A stretch of DNA of 21,230 nucleotides from Perkinsus marinus ATCC 50983 (GCF_000006405.1 NW_003216052.1:73103-94332); one strand, 5' to 3'. Shown: positions 9,784-20,080, counted from the stretch's first letter. Notes: generated from the sequence alone by a model not told the origin. Made by a program: numbers and translations.

Positions 9784-12700
9784 ATGTCCGACCAGCCGCT
9801 CTACGATGAGTTCGGCAATTACATAGGGCCCGATAGCGATGTTGACGACGCCTCTGATTACGAGAGTAGTAGCCTGACCTTCTATCCATACCACATTTCC
9901 GTCACTTCTTCTTGGATAGGCTCTGCTGGAGGCTCCGAATACGGCGGGGAGGCAGCCGCGGCGGCTAGCCAAGAGGCAGTGCCGATGGACACCACCGAAG
10001 ACGGCGCCCCTGTCGAGCAGAGGATCGTCTTGGCGGAGGACAAGAAGCATTATCCCGATGCCGATGAAGTCTATCCAGAGGCTGAAGTCGTATTCCAAGT
10101 AATAAGGTCTCAACGCACAGCGAAGATTTCGGATGGCATGGTATCTTTAGGATGAAGATACCCAACCGTTGACCCAACCCATCATTGCCCCTACAAAGAC
10201 CTTTGACTTTGATAAGCTGGAGAAGGAGGTACTACTACTCCTCCCTGCTATCCCTCTATGACTCGTACGGCTGCTTAGGTCCCCGAGCTGGTTTATGATT
10301 ATCATTTCCTAGCGGGTCTGATGGAGCACCCCAGCCTCATCAGAAACGTCGCTGTTGTCGGTGGCCTCCATTCGGGGAAGACTCTGCTGTGTGATTTGCT
10401 GGTCTCCCACACGTGGGCTGACAGGAATAAGAAGCTCGGGAATCTCGATAAGGAGGTCAAATACACCAATTTTAGAGGAGATGAGATNNNNNNNNNNNNN
10501 NNNNNNNNNNNNNNNNNNNNNNNNNNNNNNNNNNNNNNNNNNNNNNNNNNNNNNNNNNNNNNNNNNNNNNNNNNNNNNNNNNNNNNNAACTGAGGTACTA
10601 CGAGGGGCATGGTCGCTGGATTTGAAGATGGTGTGGTAGGTATGTAATACAGGAGCTCAACAGCTATATCAGAGAAGAATGCGAGCTGATGGGCTTGGAC
10701 AAGGACGACTACGTGGTGTCTCCCATCAGAGGCAATCTCGCCTTTGCCAGTGGGCTCTACCAGTTCGTCTTTACTACCTACTCGTTCGCCAAGTACTATG
10801 TAGAGGCCAATACTGAGGCCTTCCGAACCAGTGGGGCCGATCAGAACAATGAGTCCAACGGTCTGCCGGCAGCCTTTGGGCGAGCCTCTCAGGAAGGGGG
10901 TCTGCAGCCGCACCAAGTTAACGAGTGTGCTAGACGGTTGGCACGTGGCATGTGGGGTGATGTATGGCGCGACAAGAAGACAGGACAGTTCGTGAAGTCC
11001 CCGCCAAAGGACCAGGGGGAGGTTCAGCGCACCTTCGTCGAGTTCTTCCTAGTGCCACTGTATAAGATGATCGGTCATACCATTGGCGAGGAGCAGGAGT
11101 CTTTACAAGTGACTCTAGGGGATGTTGGCATCTATCTATCTCAGAAGGATTACTACGCTAAGTCCACTAAGTAGGTTTCAGTAATCGATACACATTCTCA
11201 TCATCCTTATCAGTGTTTGATGATCCCTGTCGGTGGTGGTAGTAGTTGCGGTTTCAGGTCCCTTCTCAAGAAGGTTCTGTCGCAGTTCTTCGGCGGTCCT
11301 CAGCCGCTCATTGACCAGATCGTAGCAAAGCTCCCGAGCCCTCAGGAGAACGCTGCTGTATGATCATATCTATCGCCCTTCCCTCCTACCACTCCTTTTC
11401 CACTTCAGAATAAGATCTCTAAGATCTACTCTGGCAATCAGACCAGCCAGATCGCTGATGACATGCGCAACCTCCGTGCCAACGGGGAGCTGCTGGTCCA
11501 CACCTCGAAGAACTATCACAGGTAGGTTGCTATCCGTCCTTGAGCCACCCTAGCTGTCTCCCCATCAGGTCCGACATGTCCGGCTTTGACCTCTTCGGTA
11601 GAGTCATGTCTGGCACCTTACGAGTTGGGGATAAGGTTAAGTAAGACCACTCCGTGAAGTTACGGGTGATGGATGATATTCTTTTCAGAGTGCTAGGAGA
11701 GCGCTATACGTTGGACGATCCTGAGGACTCCAAGGTGGAGACAATCGAGCAGCTGTGGATATACGAAGGAAGGTAGTCTTCATGCTGTCAGCTGCTGTGA
11801 TAAGGTTATCGTGCTGTATCGACAGGTACCGCGTTGAGGTATCTCATGTGCCTGCAGGCAACTGGGTCCTCATTGGAGGATCATTGGATTCGGCTGTAGT
11901 CAAGACAAGTAAGGTTGGGTCTTGGTACCCTCTGCCCCGACCATAGGAACTTTACGGATCTACTCATTTGAGGCTGTGGTTGAACAGATCTCATAGACTC
12001 TAGCATTCACACTGTGAATAGGTTAGGTATTGCATGAGGTATGGGATATGCAGTAGAGTTGGCTTCCTATAGGCGTCTGGGAACCCTCGAGGTGTTGCTA
12101 TCGGAACAAGTGTATATTTTGTGGCTAATTGGAAAAATCATAATCATTCTGATGCACCGTCCGGGGCATTCTCTTCGTGGTAGGTACAATAATAGCTGCA
12201 GACAATACAGATGATGTGGAGATCTGTCGGCCTCTGAAGTTCGCGACTACTGGTTCTGTTAAGGTAGAGGCTCGATGGGTGGTCAGCATTCTGACTGGTA
12301 TCTGTAGATTGCCTGCGAGCCGCTCAATCCGTCAGAGCTTCCTAAAATGCTCGAAGGGCTTAGGAAGATCGACAGGTGAGTCGGAGAATCTTAGGGTCAA
12401 GCTCTTATGATACGCTTTAGGTCCTTCCCGCTCGTACAGTGCAAGGTGGAGGAGTCGGGAGAGCACGTTATCATCGGCACTGGCGAACTCTACTTGGACG
12501 TTATACTACATGACTTGAGGAAGCTGTATGGCGATATCGAAATCAAGGTGGGTGCCTCTGCCCGGTTCCTTGCCACATCGTCATCTCAGGTCTCGGATCC
12601 TGTGGTTCCCTTTTGTGAGACGGTGATAGAAACGTCACAGTTCAAGTGCTCAGCGGAGAGTACCAATAAGCAGGCTAAGCTTTACATGATTGCCGAGCCG

Positions 12701-14006
12701 CTGGAGAAGGTGGGGGGTTGCGGTTCGACGGAGGTGCGGTATAGCGTTGTCTTCAGGGGATAGCAGAAGCGATTGAGTCTGGTGTTGTGACGGGTCTTAC
12801 TCCTACGAAGGAGAGGGCGGATATCTTCGGCAAGCAGTTCGGCTGGGATAAGCTTGCTGCCAGGAACATTTGGTAGGTCGCCTAGTCCCGCATCAAGGAC
12901 GTATAGCATGAACCCTTCAGGGCTTTCGGGGCTGACCCTATCCACGGCACTAATGTGATCCTCAATGAGACGCTCGCGACTGATGCGGAGGCTAGGAACT
13001 CCCTCAACTTGGTAGGTCGATCTTGAGAAAGGTTCCGGCTGTCGTGACTCCGCTGTGGCAGATTCGGGACAGTGTTGTGTCGGGCTTCCAGTGGGCGACT
13101 CGAGAAGGCCCTCTCTGTGAGGATAACGTTCGCAACGTCAAGTTCAAGCTCTTGGATGTGGTCACCACGAATGTGACAGTAATGACGCTTGTGGGATTCG
13201 AACCTGCGCCATCGCCCTTCTTCCTAGGCTGGCGGTATTGGTCTCGGATCGGGTCAGATCATCCCAGTAGCCCGACGAGTGGCCTACAGTAGTATGCTAA
13301 TGGCCACGCCCAGGTTGATGGAGCCGATGATGTTCGCCGAGATAGACGTACCATCTCTGCTGGTGTAAGTAGCATCGCATAGCTGGTTTTCATCTCAGTG
13401 CCCAGCTGACTGTGTCTCGGCCGTCTACACCGTCCTGTCCCGTCGTAGAGGACATGTCCTTAAGGATGTCCCTCGAGTAAGCTGACCGCATCTACTATCG
13501 TTTCTCGCCGTACTCCTCTTCCTATCAGCCCGGCACTCCTCTCTTCTGCGTCTACGCCTACATCCCCTCCATTGAGACCTTCGGCTTTGAGACAGATCTC
13601 CGAACACATACTTCTGGCCAAGCATTCGGCACTACAGTCTTCGACCACTGGTGAGCAGCATCTTGAGAGAGACGGCGCCCTGAGTCGTTGTTGTTCAGGT
13701 CGGTGGTGCCAGGGGATCCGCTAGACTCGTCTATAATACTGCGTCCTCTAGAGCCGGCACCACAGCCGCATCTGGCTAGGGAGTTCGTAAGTTGGCGTTG
13801 AGGAATAGGGCAATAGTATTGCAAGTGGTAAATGTGTAGGTGATCAAGACTCGCCGTCGTAAGGGTATCGGTGAAGATATCAACGCCCATAAGTACTTTG
13901 ACGATCCGGAGTTGGTGAGCGGTCTTTCGCGAGTCGCTAGATAAGTACTCATGGTTAGGTCCAGCGCCTCCAGGCGGAAGATGCAACGGCTGCTGATGTA
14001 TTCTGA
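9784..14006 (+). CDS. EFTUD2: U5 snRNP 116-kDa GTPase EFTUD2 / Snu114, multi-exon, interrupted by an assembly gap
   Basis: EFTUD2/Snu114 is the EF-G/eEF2-like GTPase of the U5 snRNP that controls spliceosome activation and disassembly. Exons: 9784-10098, 10151-10228, 10279 into the gap, then 10653-11170, 11258-11357, 11409-11521, 11569-11640, 11689-11772, 11826-11908, 12184-12263, 12308-12375, 12421-12547, 12590-12709, 12757-12872, 12921-13011, 13062-13178, 13228-13347, 13399-13476, 13529-13650, 13699-13786, 13840-13914, 13959-14006. The acidic N-terminus starts with the family signature [11 protein letters not shown]. The P loop is GGLHSGKT (about 159-166; GHLHHGKT in human). Later landmarks: [137 protein letters not shown], and a short divergent tail ending DVF. 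The switch, DTPGH and NKxD regions should lie in the gap, so GTPase completeness cannot be judged. The exon end just after the gap is uncertain. No disabling change seen. Confidence 0.96.
10488..10587. other. Assembly gap (100 N)
   Basis: There are exactly 100 N inside EFTUD2, just after the P-loop exon. Compared with the family, roughly 120 residues (switch I to the helix before ELNSYI) are missing, more coding sequence than 100 nt can hold. The run is therefore probably a placeholder of unknown true length. Confidence 0.95.
13183..13215 (-). pseudogene. Class II (Leu/Ser-like) tRNA 3'-end relic, antisense in a 49-nt EFTUD2 intron
   Basis: The intron 13179-13227 joins the exon ending TTNVT to the exon beginning [13 protein letters not shown]. 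Its minus strand reads GGCGCAGG, T loop TTCGAAT (13196-13202), CCCAC, a 7-nt acceptor strand AAGCGTC (13184-13190) and discriminator A (13183). This matches the 3' end of Leu/Ser-type tRNAs as I remember them (GGCGnnGGTTCGAATCCCAC). T-stem pairing is partly lost (GCAGG against CCCAC). The T run is reduced to TT because the 5' splice site GTAAT occupies that place. Confidence 0.6.
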
Positions 14007-14214
14007 GGGGTTGCTGTTGATGGTGATCATCGCCGGGGTCGACGTACTGGCTCAACGAGATCGTAATACGTAGACTACCGATCGGTTTCGAAGTACTCCA
14101 AGGATTGTGTTATTCAATGTAGTTGGAGATGTAGACAATCCTACTTGTGTCGATGATAGTCTGAGATTAGATGTCCTCTACTGCTCGTTGTGCAGTTGAG
14201 TACTTCATCGCAAA
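14007..14214. promoter_or_regulatory. Short spacer between EFTUD2 and the MYND gene
   Basis: Only 208 bp lie between the EFTUD2 stop and the next ATG on the same strand, so the 3' end of one gene and the promoter of the other must share it. I see no spliced-leader relic or clear core-promoter motif. The promoter role is assumed from position. Confidence 0.4.
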
Positions 14215-17200
14215 ATGGCCGAAGATCAGGTTTATTTGAGTTGCCTGCCTGTAGCCTCGGTGGTATCCAATTGGACTTACCTCTATCCCTACGCCAACAC
14301 TCCACCAAGAGACCTTTGTGTGACCTCTAGAGGGGCTGGTCAGCACCTCCCCACTCGCGCGATGCTACTCGGTTGCAGCGACCTCATCTCGGTCGCTCAT
14401 ACCTTCCTCCTTAACTGCATGTCCAAGACTTGTGGAAGTGACCCTTCATGGAGCGCTACCCCCCTGCAGGTCATCTGTTGTGATTTCGAGCCCTGCCTTA
14501 TCGCTCGTTCCCTCCTCCATCTTCAACTACTCCTCGGAAGGCCCTCCTCTGACGGGCGAGACGTGACTGTAGAGGACATCGTCGTGGCTTGGGAGGTAGC
14601 CAACTCGATGTTCATCACCCCAGAGGCGGCTGGGAGGTTACAGAGGGCCGCTCAGGAACTCCGCAACTCTCTTGAGGATGATGATAAGTGGAGTCGTGAA
14701 GGCCTTGGGAGGTTCGGCGTCTACGTGACCGGTGACAAGGCGGCTGTGGTAAAGCTGTTGAAGTGGTGGTGTGAAGGTCTCGAGAAGGGTATCTTTAGTG
14801 GCCGCATTGCCCTCACGAGTGTTAGAACTGCGAGGAGGCGTATGAGCGACGCCTTAGGGGTGAGCGAAGCCTACGATCAGACTTTTATGGTCCATAAGGT
14901 CAACGGTGGTGATCCAAGGTTGGAGGAGTTCACCGCCTCGTATGTGGCCCAGGGCTTCGTCGGACTGGAGGGCATCTTAGCTTCCACTGGAGGCTTCCTC
15001 TCACCGACTGAAGCTTCCGAGCGGAAGTGTGTCAATCCAACGTTCCTCGCTGACGTCTACGACTTCCCTAAAAAGATCGCAAAGTTGCCGAAGGGCGCTT
15101 CAGCTAGTGAAGTTGCGAAGGTCTGGAGGGTCCATTACTTCGCCAATCCCTACCAGAGTTGTCCGTTGGATCTCATTAGATGCCTCGAGGAGTTGTCGCG
15201 TCCCTCTACGAAGTTCGTCACCGCCTCTCGCTCGACTTGCCTGTCTCCTGCTCAGTGGTGCTTTGAGCTCTTCGGTCAGCGATCAGAGGCAATGGCATCA
15301 GCTCTGACCACCGGGAGGCATCAGATAGTACTCCACTGTGGTGATGCCTTCGCCCTCTGTGATGCCCTCAGGCCAGGGGATCCTCGGGCTACCCTACCAT
15401 CTCTGATACCAAAAGTGAAGAAGTTAAGGGCGACTTTGAAGGGAATTCAATTTCCCAATCAGTTTGATTTCATTGACACCTCCAACATCGGCGACAACAC
15501 TGGCGTGCTGCCACTCCTGTTGGCGTGTGCTCCCCTGCTTGCCTCCAAAGCTGACAACCCTCGAGCGAGTCTGGCTACTGATGTGATGAAAGGCCGCGGC
15601 AACAACGAGGAGGAAGTCGTTCAGGATTGTCTCTCTAACGTTCCTCTATGGCTCATCCCATTCTCTTGTGGTTTACAGTTGGACTTCGCAAGGTCGACTG
15701 TTGACCATCACGACTCGGCAGCCAAGCGAGACCCCAGCAGTCTGTGGATGGCCTATCCTCGTTCGTTCTCGAGCTTCTTGATTGCGATCGCCTTGCAGCA
15801 TGGTATGGTACCGATGCGGTGGCGTCGCTGTTATGCCGGCTTCAATCAAGTGTCCGTGTCCGACTCCAACGACTTGAAAGCCTCCATCTACCGTGCCTTC
15901 GACATCGCTGTTAGACTGAAGTGTGATCGCCCTGTTGGCCTCAACACCTTCGTCCGTCTCGTCGATTCTCTGGCGGCTTTCCTAAGCCCGGATTGCATCG
16001 ATGAGTTGATGCAGCTCTTCGAGGAGAGTGCGATCATGCGCCTGGTACAAAAGAAGCCTTTTTCTACAATACTGGGATACGCCTTGTCGCTGTCCGGCCT
16101 CCTTGACTTACATGGTGACCTGTATGACTTCGAGAAGGACCTCAGGATACGACGGGCCGTCACCCTATATGATGTTACTGTGAAGATTGGTAGAGATTGG
16201 AAAGTCTACCGCGATGGCCAAGAGAAGCAAGCCTTTGCTCGAATGGCTAAGAAAAACGACTCCAGTGGAAGCTTGGAGAAGCGTCGGCGGGGTGGCCCAG
16301 ATTACTGCCTGGTATCTGTGGTACTCAACGACGAGGGTATCCACGTTGTATTCCCGGTCGAGAGTGTCGAGGGTGACGAGCTCCACATCTTCGTGCCGGA
16401 CGTAGTCGTTCACTATGCCGTCACTGGAAGAGTTTATGTCACGTATTCGAGCTTGAGTGTGATTGAGGAGTCGTTCGAGGCCGATGCGAAGGTGTTGAGG
16501 AAGAAACCGCTCAATCGATCTCTCTATCTGCCTGGAAAATATCATGGGACTGGGGTGAAGGATCCTTCGCTGGCTGTACGCGAATGGAAAGCCGACGGGT
16601 CGGTCCGGTTTGTGGCCAAGTTGAGAGGGAAGGAGCTTGCATCGTTACAGAAGAAGGAGAAGGTTGAGGTCAACGAGCGTGTTGGAGAGCCTCAGACCAT
16701 CGACGTAGTTACAGCCGGGGCCACTCTGCACACCTTCACTTTGCCAGTGGAGGTCGCCGTCAATGATGTCCATATGAAAGTATCCCGTGGCAGCGGCTCC
16801 TTGGACATTACCCTACCGGCCTTGTACTGCTGCCCTCTTGGCTCTCTCACTGGTGATGCCTTGCCACGATCGATCTTCAGCACCTCCCGTAGTGGCGAAT
16901 CGAAGGTTTCGGTGGTCCCGTCAGTCGCCGATGCAACGTTGAAGTCGGTCGCCGACAGTCAGGGTTGGATGAACAGAGGCCTTTTTGGTAGGATGTTGCC
17001 ATTGAAGATTCGGGCCAATAAGAGTACCGCTACGAACCAATTGAGGGAGTCCCTCGCACTCGTCTACTCCACGACCCTTGATGACCGGGCTGCTGGCAAG
17101 GAGTATGGTGGCCGCGCTATAATGTCCCTCGCTCGAGGCACATCGAGTGATGTTATTATGTTGCTCTCCCCCAATACCACCTACGATTGGATCCACGGCC

Positions 17201-18018
17201 TCGTCATAAAGGGTGCGGTCTGTATACTCAAGCACGAGTTCGTCTACGACGTGGCCCCTGAGGTGTCGAGGATTCAAAGCCGCCGGGGGATGAGGTCAAT
17301 CACAGTAGACGAGAGTTGTGGGGAGTTCGAGTGTTGGACTGATCACTACTTGCCAGCTGCGATGGAGCTCGCCCGTGTGACGCGTGGTATACCGCGGATC
17401 AGAGCAGATGCCTACAACTGTGCCATCTGTGGCTCTACCAAACCTTCCCATCTATGTAAGGATGCTGACAAGTTTTGGATGTCCTGGCTAGACTGGAAGA
17501 AGATACCGTTGTCATCGAAGGCTATGCGGCACTTCAAACCGATGGTCATCTTCCCACTATTCTCTTCTGTTATGTCGTACAGCCTCAGTGGTAAGGCCGT
17601 CCCGAATCCGGTTAACGACGCCAACACTATACTTGAGAGCATGCAAGAGAGGCTTGCTAAGAATCCGACGGCGACGGCTGAGGTCATGGGTCTCCTGCAG
17701 CAAATGTCCAACGTGGACCCCTCCAATCCTCCCAAGGAGTTGATAGACCGTCTCCGCGCCCTAATTCCGAATGAGAAGGAGGTAAGAGAGACGCCATCTG
17801 GTGGTAAAAGCAAGAGTGCTTCCTCATCGACTTCCACTACTCCTACTCCTACTAAGGGTGCCGAGGCGGATGGCTTCCCGAGTGGAAACCATCACCTTTG
17901 CGCTACCTGTGGTAAGGCTGGCGACAAGCTGTGCTCGCGATGCAAGGCGGTCTACTACTGCAGTGTGGAGTGCCAGAGACGAGGCTGGTCAGCTCACAAG
18001 AAAGTGTGTGGACACTGA
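14215..18018 (+). CDS. Intronless DUF4470-like / MYND-type zinc finger protein, 1267 residues
   Basis: A single open frame from ATG (AAAATGG context) to TGA. The N-terminal part resembles the DUF4470 domain that often accompanies MYND fingers: YLYPYANTPPRDL (22-34), LLGCSDLISVAHTFLLN (51-67) and VICCDFEPCLIARSLLHLQLLL (87-107). A central region of about 900 residues is unrecognised. A small Cys cluster, NCAICGS with a nearby HLC, sits at about 1068-1082. A Ser/Thr-rich linker (about 1205-1220) leads to a complete MYND finger (1229-1265): Cys 1229, 1232, 1240, 1243, 1249, 1253, His1261 and Cys1265, with the family order C-x2-C, C-x2-C, C-x3-C, H-x3-C. MYND fingers usually bind proline-rich partners; the partner and function here are unknown. 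No signal peptide or clear membrane segment. The absence of introns contrasts sharply with the neighbouring genes. Confidence 0.9.
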   Translation: MAEDQVYLSCLPVASVVSNWTYLYPYANTPPRDLCVTSRGAGQHLPTRAMLLGCSDLISVAHTFLLNCMSKTCGSDPSWSATPLQVICCDFEPCLIARSLLHLQLLLGRPSSDGRDVTVEDIVVAWEVANSMFITPEAAGRLQRAAQELRNSLEDDDKWSREGLGRFGVYVTGDKAAVVKLLKWWCEGLEKGIFSGRIALTSVRTARRRMSDALGVSEAYDQTFMVHKVNGGDPRLEEFTASYVAQGFVGLEGILASTGGFLSPTEASERKCVNPTFLADVYDFPKKIAKLPKGASASEVAKVWRVHYFANPYQSCPLDLIRCLEELSRPSTKFVTASRSTCLSPAQWCFELFGQRSEAMASALTTGRHQIVLHCGDAFALCDALRPGDPRATLPSLIPKVKKLRATLKGIQFPNQFDFIDTSNIGDNTGVLPLLLACAPLLASKADNPRASLATDVMKGRGNNEEEVVQDCLSNVPLWLIPFSCGLQLDFARSTVDHHDSAAKRDPSSLWMAYPRSFSSFLIAIALQHGMVPMRWRRCYAGFNQVSVSDSNDLKASIYRAFDIAVRLKCDRPVGLNTFVRLVDSLAAFLSPDCIDELMQLFEESAIMRLVQKKPFSTILGYALSLSGLLDLHGDLYDFEKDLRIRRAVTLYDVTVKIGRDWKVYRDGQEKQAFARMAKKNDSSGSLEKRRRGGPDYCLVSVVLNDEGIHVVFPVESVEGDELHIFVPDVVVHYAVTGRVYVTYSSLSVIEESFEADAKVLRKKPLNRSLYLPGKYHGTGVKDPSLAVREWKADGSVRFVAKLRGKELASLQKKEKVEVNERVGEPQTIDVVTAGATLHTFTLPVEVAVNDVHMKVSRGSGSLDITLPALYCCPLGSLTGDALPRSIFSTSRSGESKVSVVPSVADATLKSVADSQGWMNRGLFGRMLPLKIRANKSTATNQLRESLALVYSTTLDDRAAGKEYGGRAIMSLARGTSSDVIMLLSPNTTYDWIHGLVIKGAVCILKHEFVYDVAPEVSRIQSRRGMRSITVDESCGEFECWTDHYLPAAMELARVTRGIPRIRADAYNCAICGSTKPSHLCKDADKFWMSWLDWKKIPLSSKAMRHFKPMVIFPLFSSVMSYSLSGKAVPNPVNDANTILESMQERLAKNPTATAEVMGLLQQMSNVDPSNPPKELIDRLRALIPNEKEVRETPSGGKSKSASSSTSTTPTPTKGAEADGFPSGNHHLCATCGKAGDKLCSRCKAVYYCSVECQRRGWSAHKKVCGH

Positions 18019-18448
18019 CTTCCTCGGCTTGAAGTGAAATGTTGGTCTCACTGCACTCCGTACTGGCCTAGCATTACTGGATTCAGGCAGTGAGCAACTT
18101 TGGGGAGTTACCCTTCAGTCTGGTCATTGTCACAGCCGACAGAAGGCTAAGAATCTTCTCGTCGGCCTATCATGGCATTTGATTTTTCCTTATATCTGCA
18201 ATGTTGTGTTCATATTCTAAATGGGCACTGAGAGCCCATGAGCTGAGCTATGGGAAGCTCATGTTGTATTGTACACCGTCGTCCCACACTGAAGGAACTC
18301 TCACTTCACCGTCTTTTCGCCGATTCAGTGAGCCTTTGATGATTCCTATCTCTTTGATGGGTTCATTAGGGTTGGCGAGGGTGGTATCGAGACCGATGTC
18401 ACTATTGCGAATACTCGGCAAATGCGTCCAGTGCGTCTAGTAAATATT

Positions 18449-18501
18449 AGTAAGTAAAAGAACCTCCTTATCAACTTGATGACGAGGTTCTTCTACTTAC
18501 T
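18449..18501. repeat. Hairpin: 18-bp inverted repeat with 17-nt loop
   Basis: Arms AGTAAGTAAAAGAACCTC (18449-18466) and GAGGTTCTTCTACTTACT (18484-18501) pair at 17 of 18 positions around a 17-nt loop. It lies about 430 bp past the MYND stop. A transcript of either strand would fold. It could be a 3'-end structure, a small-RNA precursor or a relic of a tiny mobile element; nothing in the sequence decides between these. Confidence 0.75.
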
Positions 18502-19070
18502 TTCTCTTGAAGAAGTCAAGGTTCCGTCCTAGTTACGCCGTAGTTGTTTCGATGCATTGGGGGTGTTCTGTGCGTCAACGCATGCCATCAGAATCCAATC
18601 AGGAACGGACTATCGAGAATCTGTTGCATTTCACCAACCGGACGCTTCCATGACTCACTATAATTGGCTCTTTTTATTCCGCATGGATTTGTATCCGCAT
18701 TGTCACTCCCCATCCCCAGTCAGCCTCGAAGAACTCGCAGCATCGCCCCATATAACAGTATTCTGGTGAGTCGCACACAACTGTGGAGGATGTGTTCATC
18801 ATTTCCAAAGAAAGCGATGATCTTTGACAGGGGTCTGTCTTTATTCGACGGACATACTCCCCATCTCGGCTTCCCTTCGCATCATCACCATCACAGTAGT
18901 CTCGGTCACGACTCAGTACAGTGTGGAGCGATGCATGCCCGCCCTCGAGTGAGCCCTAAAGGGTGTCATCCTATTCTCACATGCAAGCCAATACATCAGC
19001 ATCATACGCAGCATTGGTAAGCAATGCTCACTAAGCATCGACTGCTGTGACATCTTTGGTATTCATACAT

Positions 19071-19193
19071 TGGAGTTTCACCTGTGATATGAAGAAAACT
19101 AATGAAAAACATATTTCACGACTAGTACAGGCCGCGAATATCGCGTTTTTCACCGAGTAATACGCCACTTCACGTAAAACGGGTGAAACTCCA
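19071..19193. repeat. 123-bp segment bounded by perfect 12-bp inverted repeats
   Basis: TGGAGTTTCACC (19071-19082) and GGTGAAACTCCA (19182-19193) are perfect inverted copies. Between them are an internal near-palindrome CGCGAATATCGCG (about 19133-19145) and a GAAAAAC/GTTTTTC pair. The form resembles a MITE-like element, but the flanks show no target-site duplication that I can see. Confidence 0.5.
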
Positions 19194-19380
19194 CTGTCTC
19201 TCTGCGGCATTAGTTCTCTGCTGAATTATGATGAGATTCAATCACATTGTTCCAACTCAACCAGATGCATCTCGATAGGTATGATCACTGGCGTCACTGG
19301 GTAAGGTGGGCCCTTATAGGTAGACGCTGAAGCATCTGTTTGGGGTGAAGGCGTCTCTGTAGGGTCCGGGGTCCTGGGCA

Positions 19381-20080
19381 TCATCGGAGGATGTGCTTCA
19401 CTATCTCGAGCTCGGAAACAACGACGTCGTCAAGTGCAACGGGTGGGCTACATAGGACTACTGCAAAAGCCTTTGCATAATTCGACGGTTTCCTCGAATG
19501 TGATTTAGAGTAACCAGCGTGCGAGACAGCTTCGACCGCGACGATTGGAGAGCGAGTCAGATGAGGACAGCGAGGCTGATGGGCCGCGTAATCGACGAAG
19601 GCGAGGGAGACGGTGAAAGAAAATTGGGGCATGGTCGATTGAAGCAGCTGTTGTCGATGTGCGTGATGAGTCGTGTTGAACTCTCTAATGGGTTTGATCT
19701 CGAAATTCGAGCAAGGAATTCCGCACTTCTCAATCGAGACACCCTGCTCGCCGTCGTCGAGTGCAGGAGTACATCCATGCTGTCCATAGGTTGTCACTGA
19801 TTCCAGTCGAATCCTCCTCTTCCACCAATATTTGTCCGCACAGTCCTGTATCTCCAATATATATGAGAATCTTATCGCCCGAGCCTAGGATCATAACGAA
19901 CTTGTTCATTGACCGCGGATCGTCGCATTGCTCAAATTTCGCTAGGAAGGCCTCCACCGCTCGAACAATGATTCTCCTCCTTATTTCCAGTCCGCTGTAT
20001 TCAGCTTTATGATTCCCTCGACTAACCGCTCTTTCACTTCTGTGGTCATTCTCGGCTTCTGCTGCATTGAATTGAGCCAT
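19381..20080 (-). CDS. Doubtful hypothetical gene (two overlapping frames)
   Basis: One minus-strand frame from ATG 20080 to about 19730 (116 codons) includes RRRIIVRAVEAFLAKF and MILGSGDKILIYIGDTG, which looks protein-like. A second frame (19857-19381, 158 codons) overlaps its end. A splice could join them, but I cannot place one with confidence, and I recognise no family. Competing frames on the plus strand are of similar length. It would lie head to head with the plus-strand gene to its right. Treat as a candidate only. Confidence 0.25.

Larger units (their letters stand above)
18019..19380. other. Non-coding stretch downstream of the MYND gene
   Basis: About 1.4 kb with only short, unconvincing frames. 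It holds two inverted repeats (18449-18501 and 19071-19193), described separately. The remainder shows no tRNA, no conserved peptide and no tandem repeat that I can recognise. Confidence 0.55.

Noticed and set aside
12710-12756. GGTTCGACGG in an EFTUD2 intron as a fifth tRNA relic
   Set aside because: Only the first half of a B box is present; there is no pairing T stem, no acceptor strand and no T run at tRNA spacing.
13425-14055. Minus-strand frames of up to 165 codons at the EFTUD2 3' end
   Set aside because: They run across several confirmed plus-strand exons and introns of EFTUD2.
14007-14214. Spliced-leader relic upstream of the intronless MYND gene
   Set aside because: I looked for the dinoflagellate/perkinsid leader core (CCATTTTGGCTCAAG-like) and found no match, so retroposition is not proven by this route.
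15888-17837. Long minus-strand frames inside the MYND gene
   Set aside because: They are antisense shadows of a single clear 1267-codon gene and resemble no protein.
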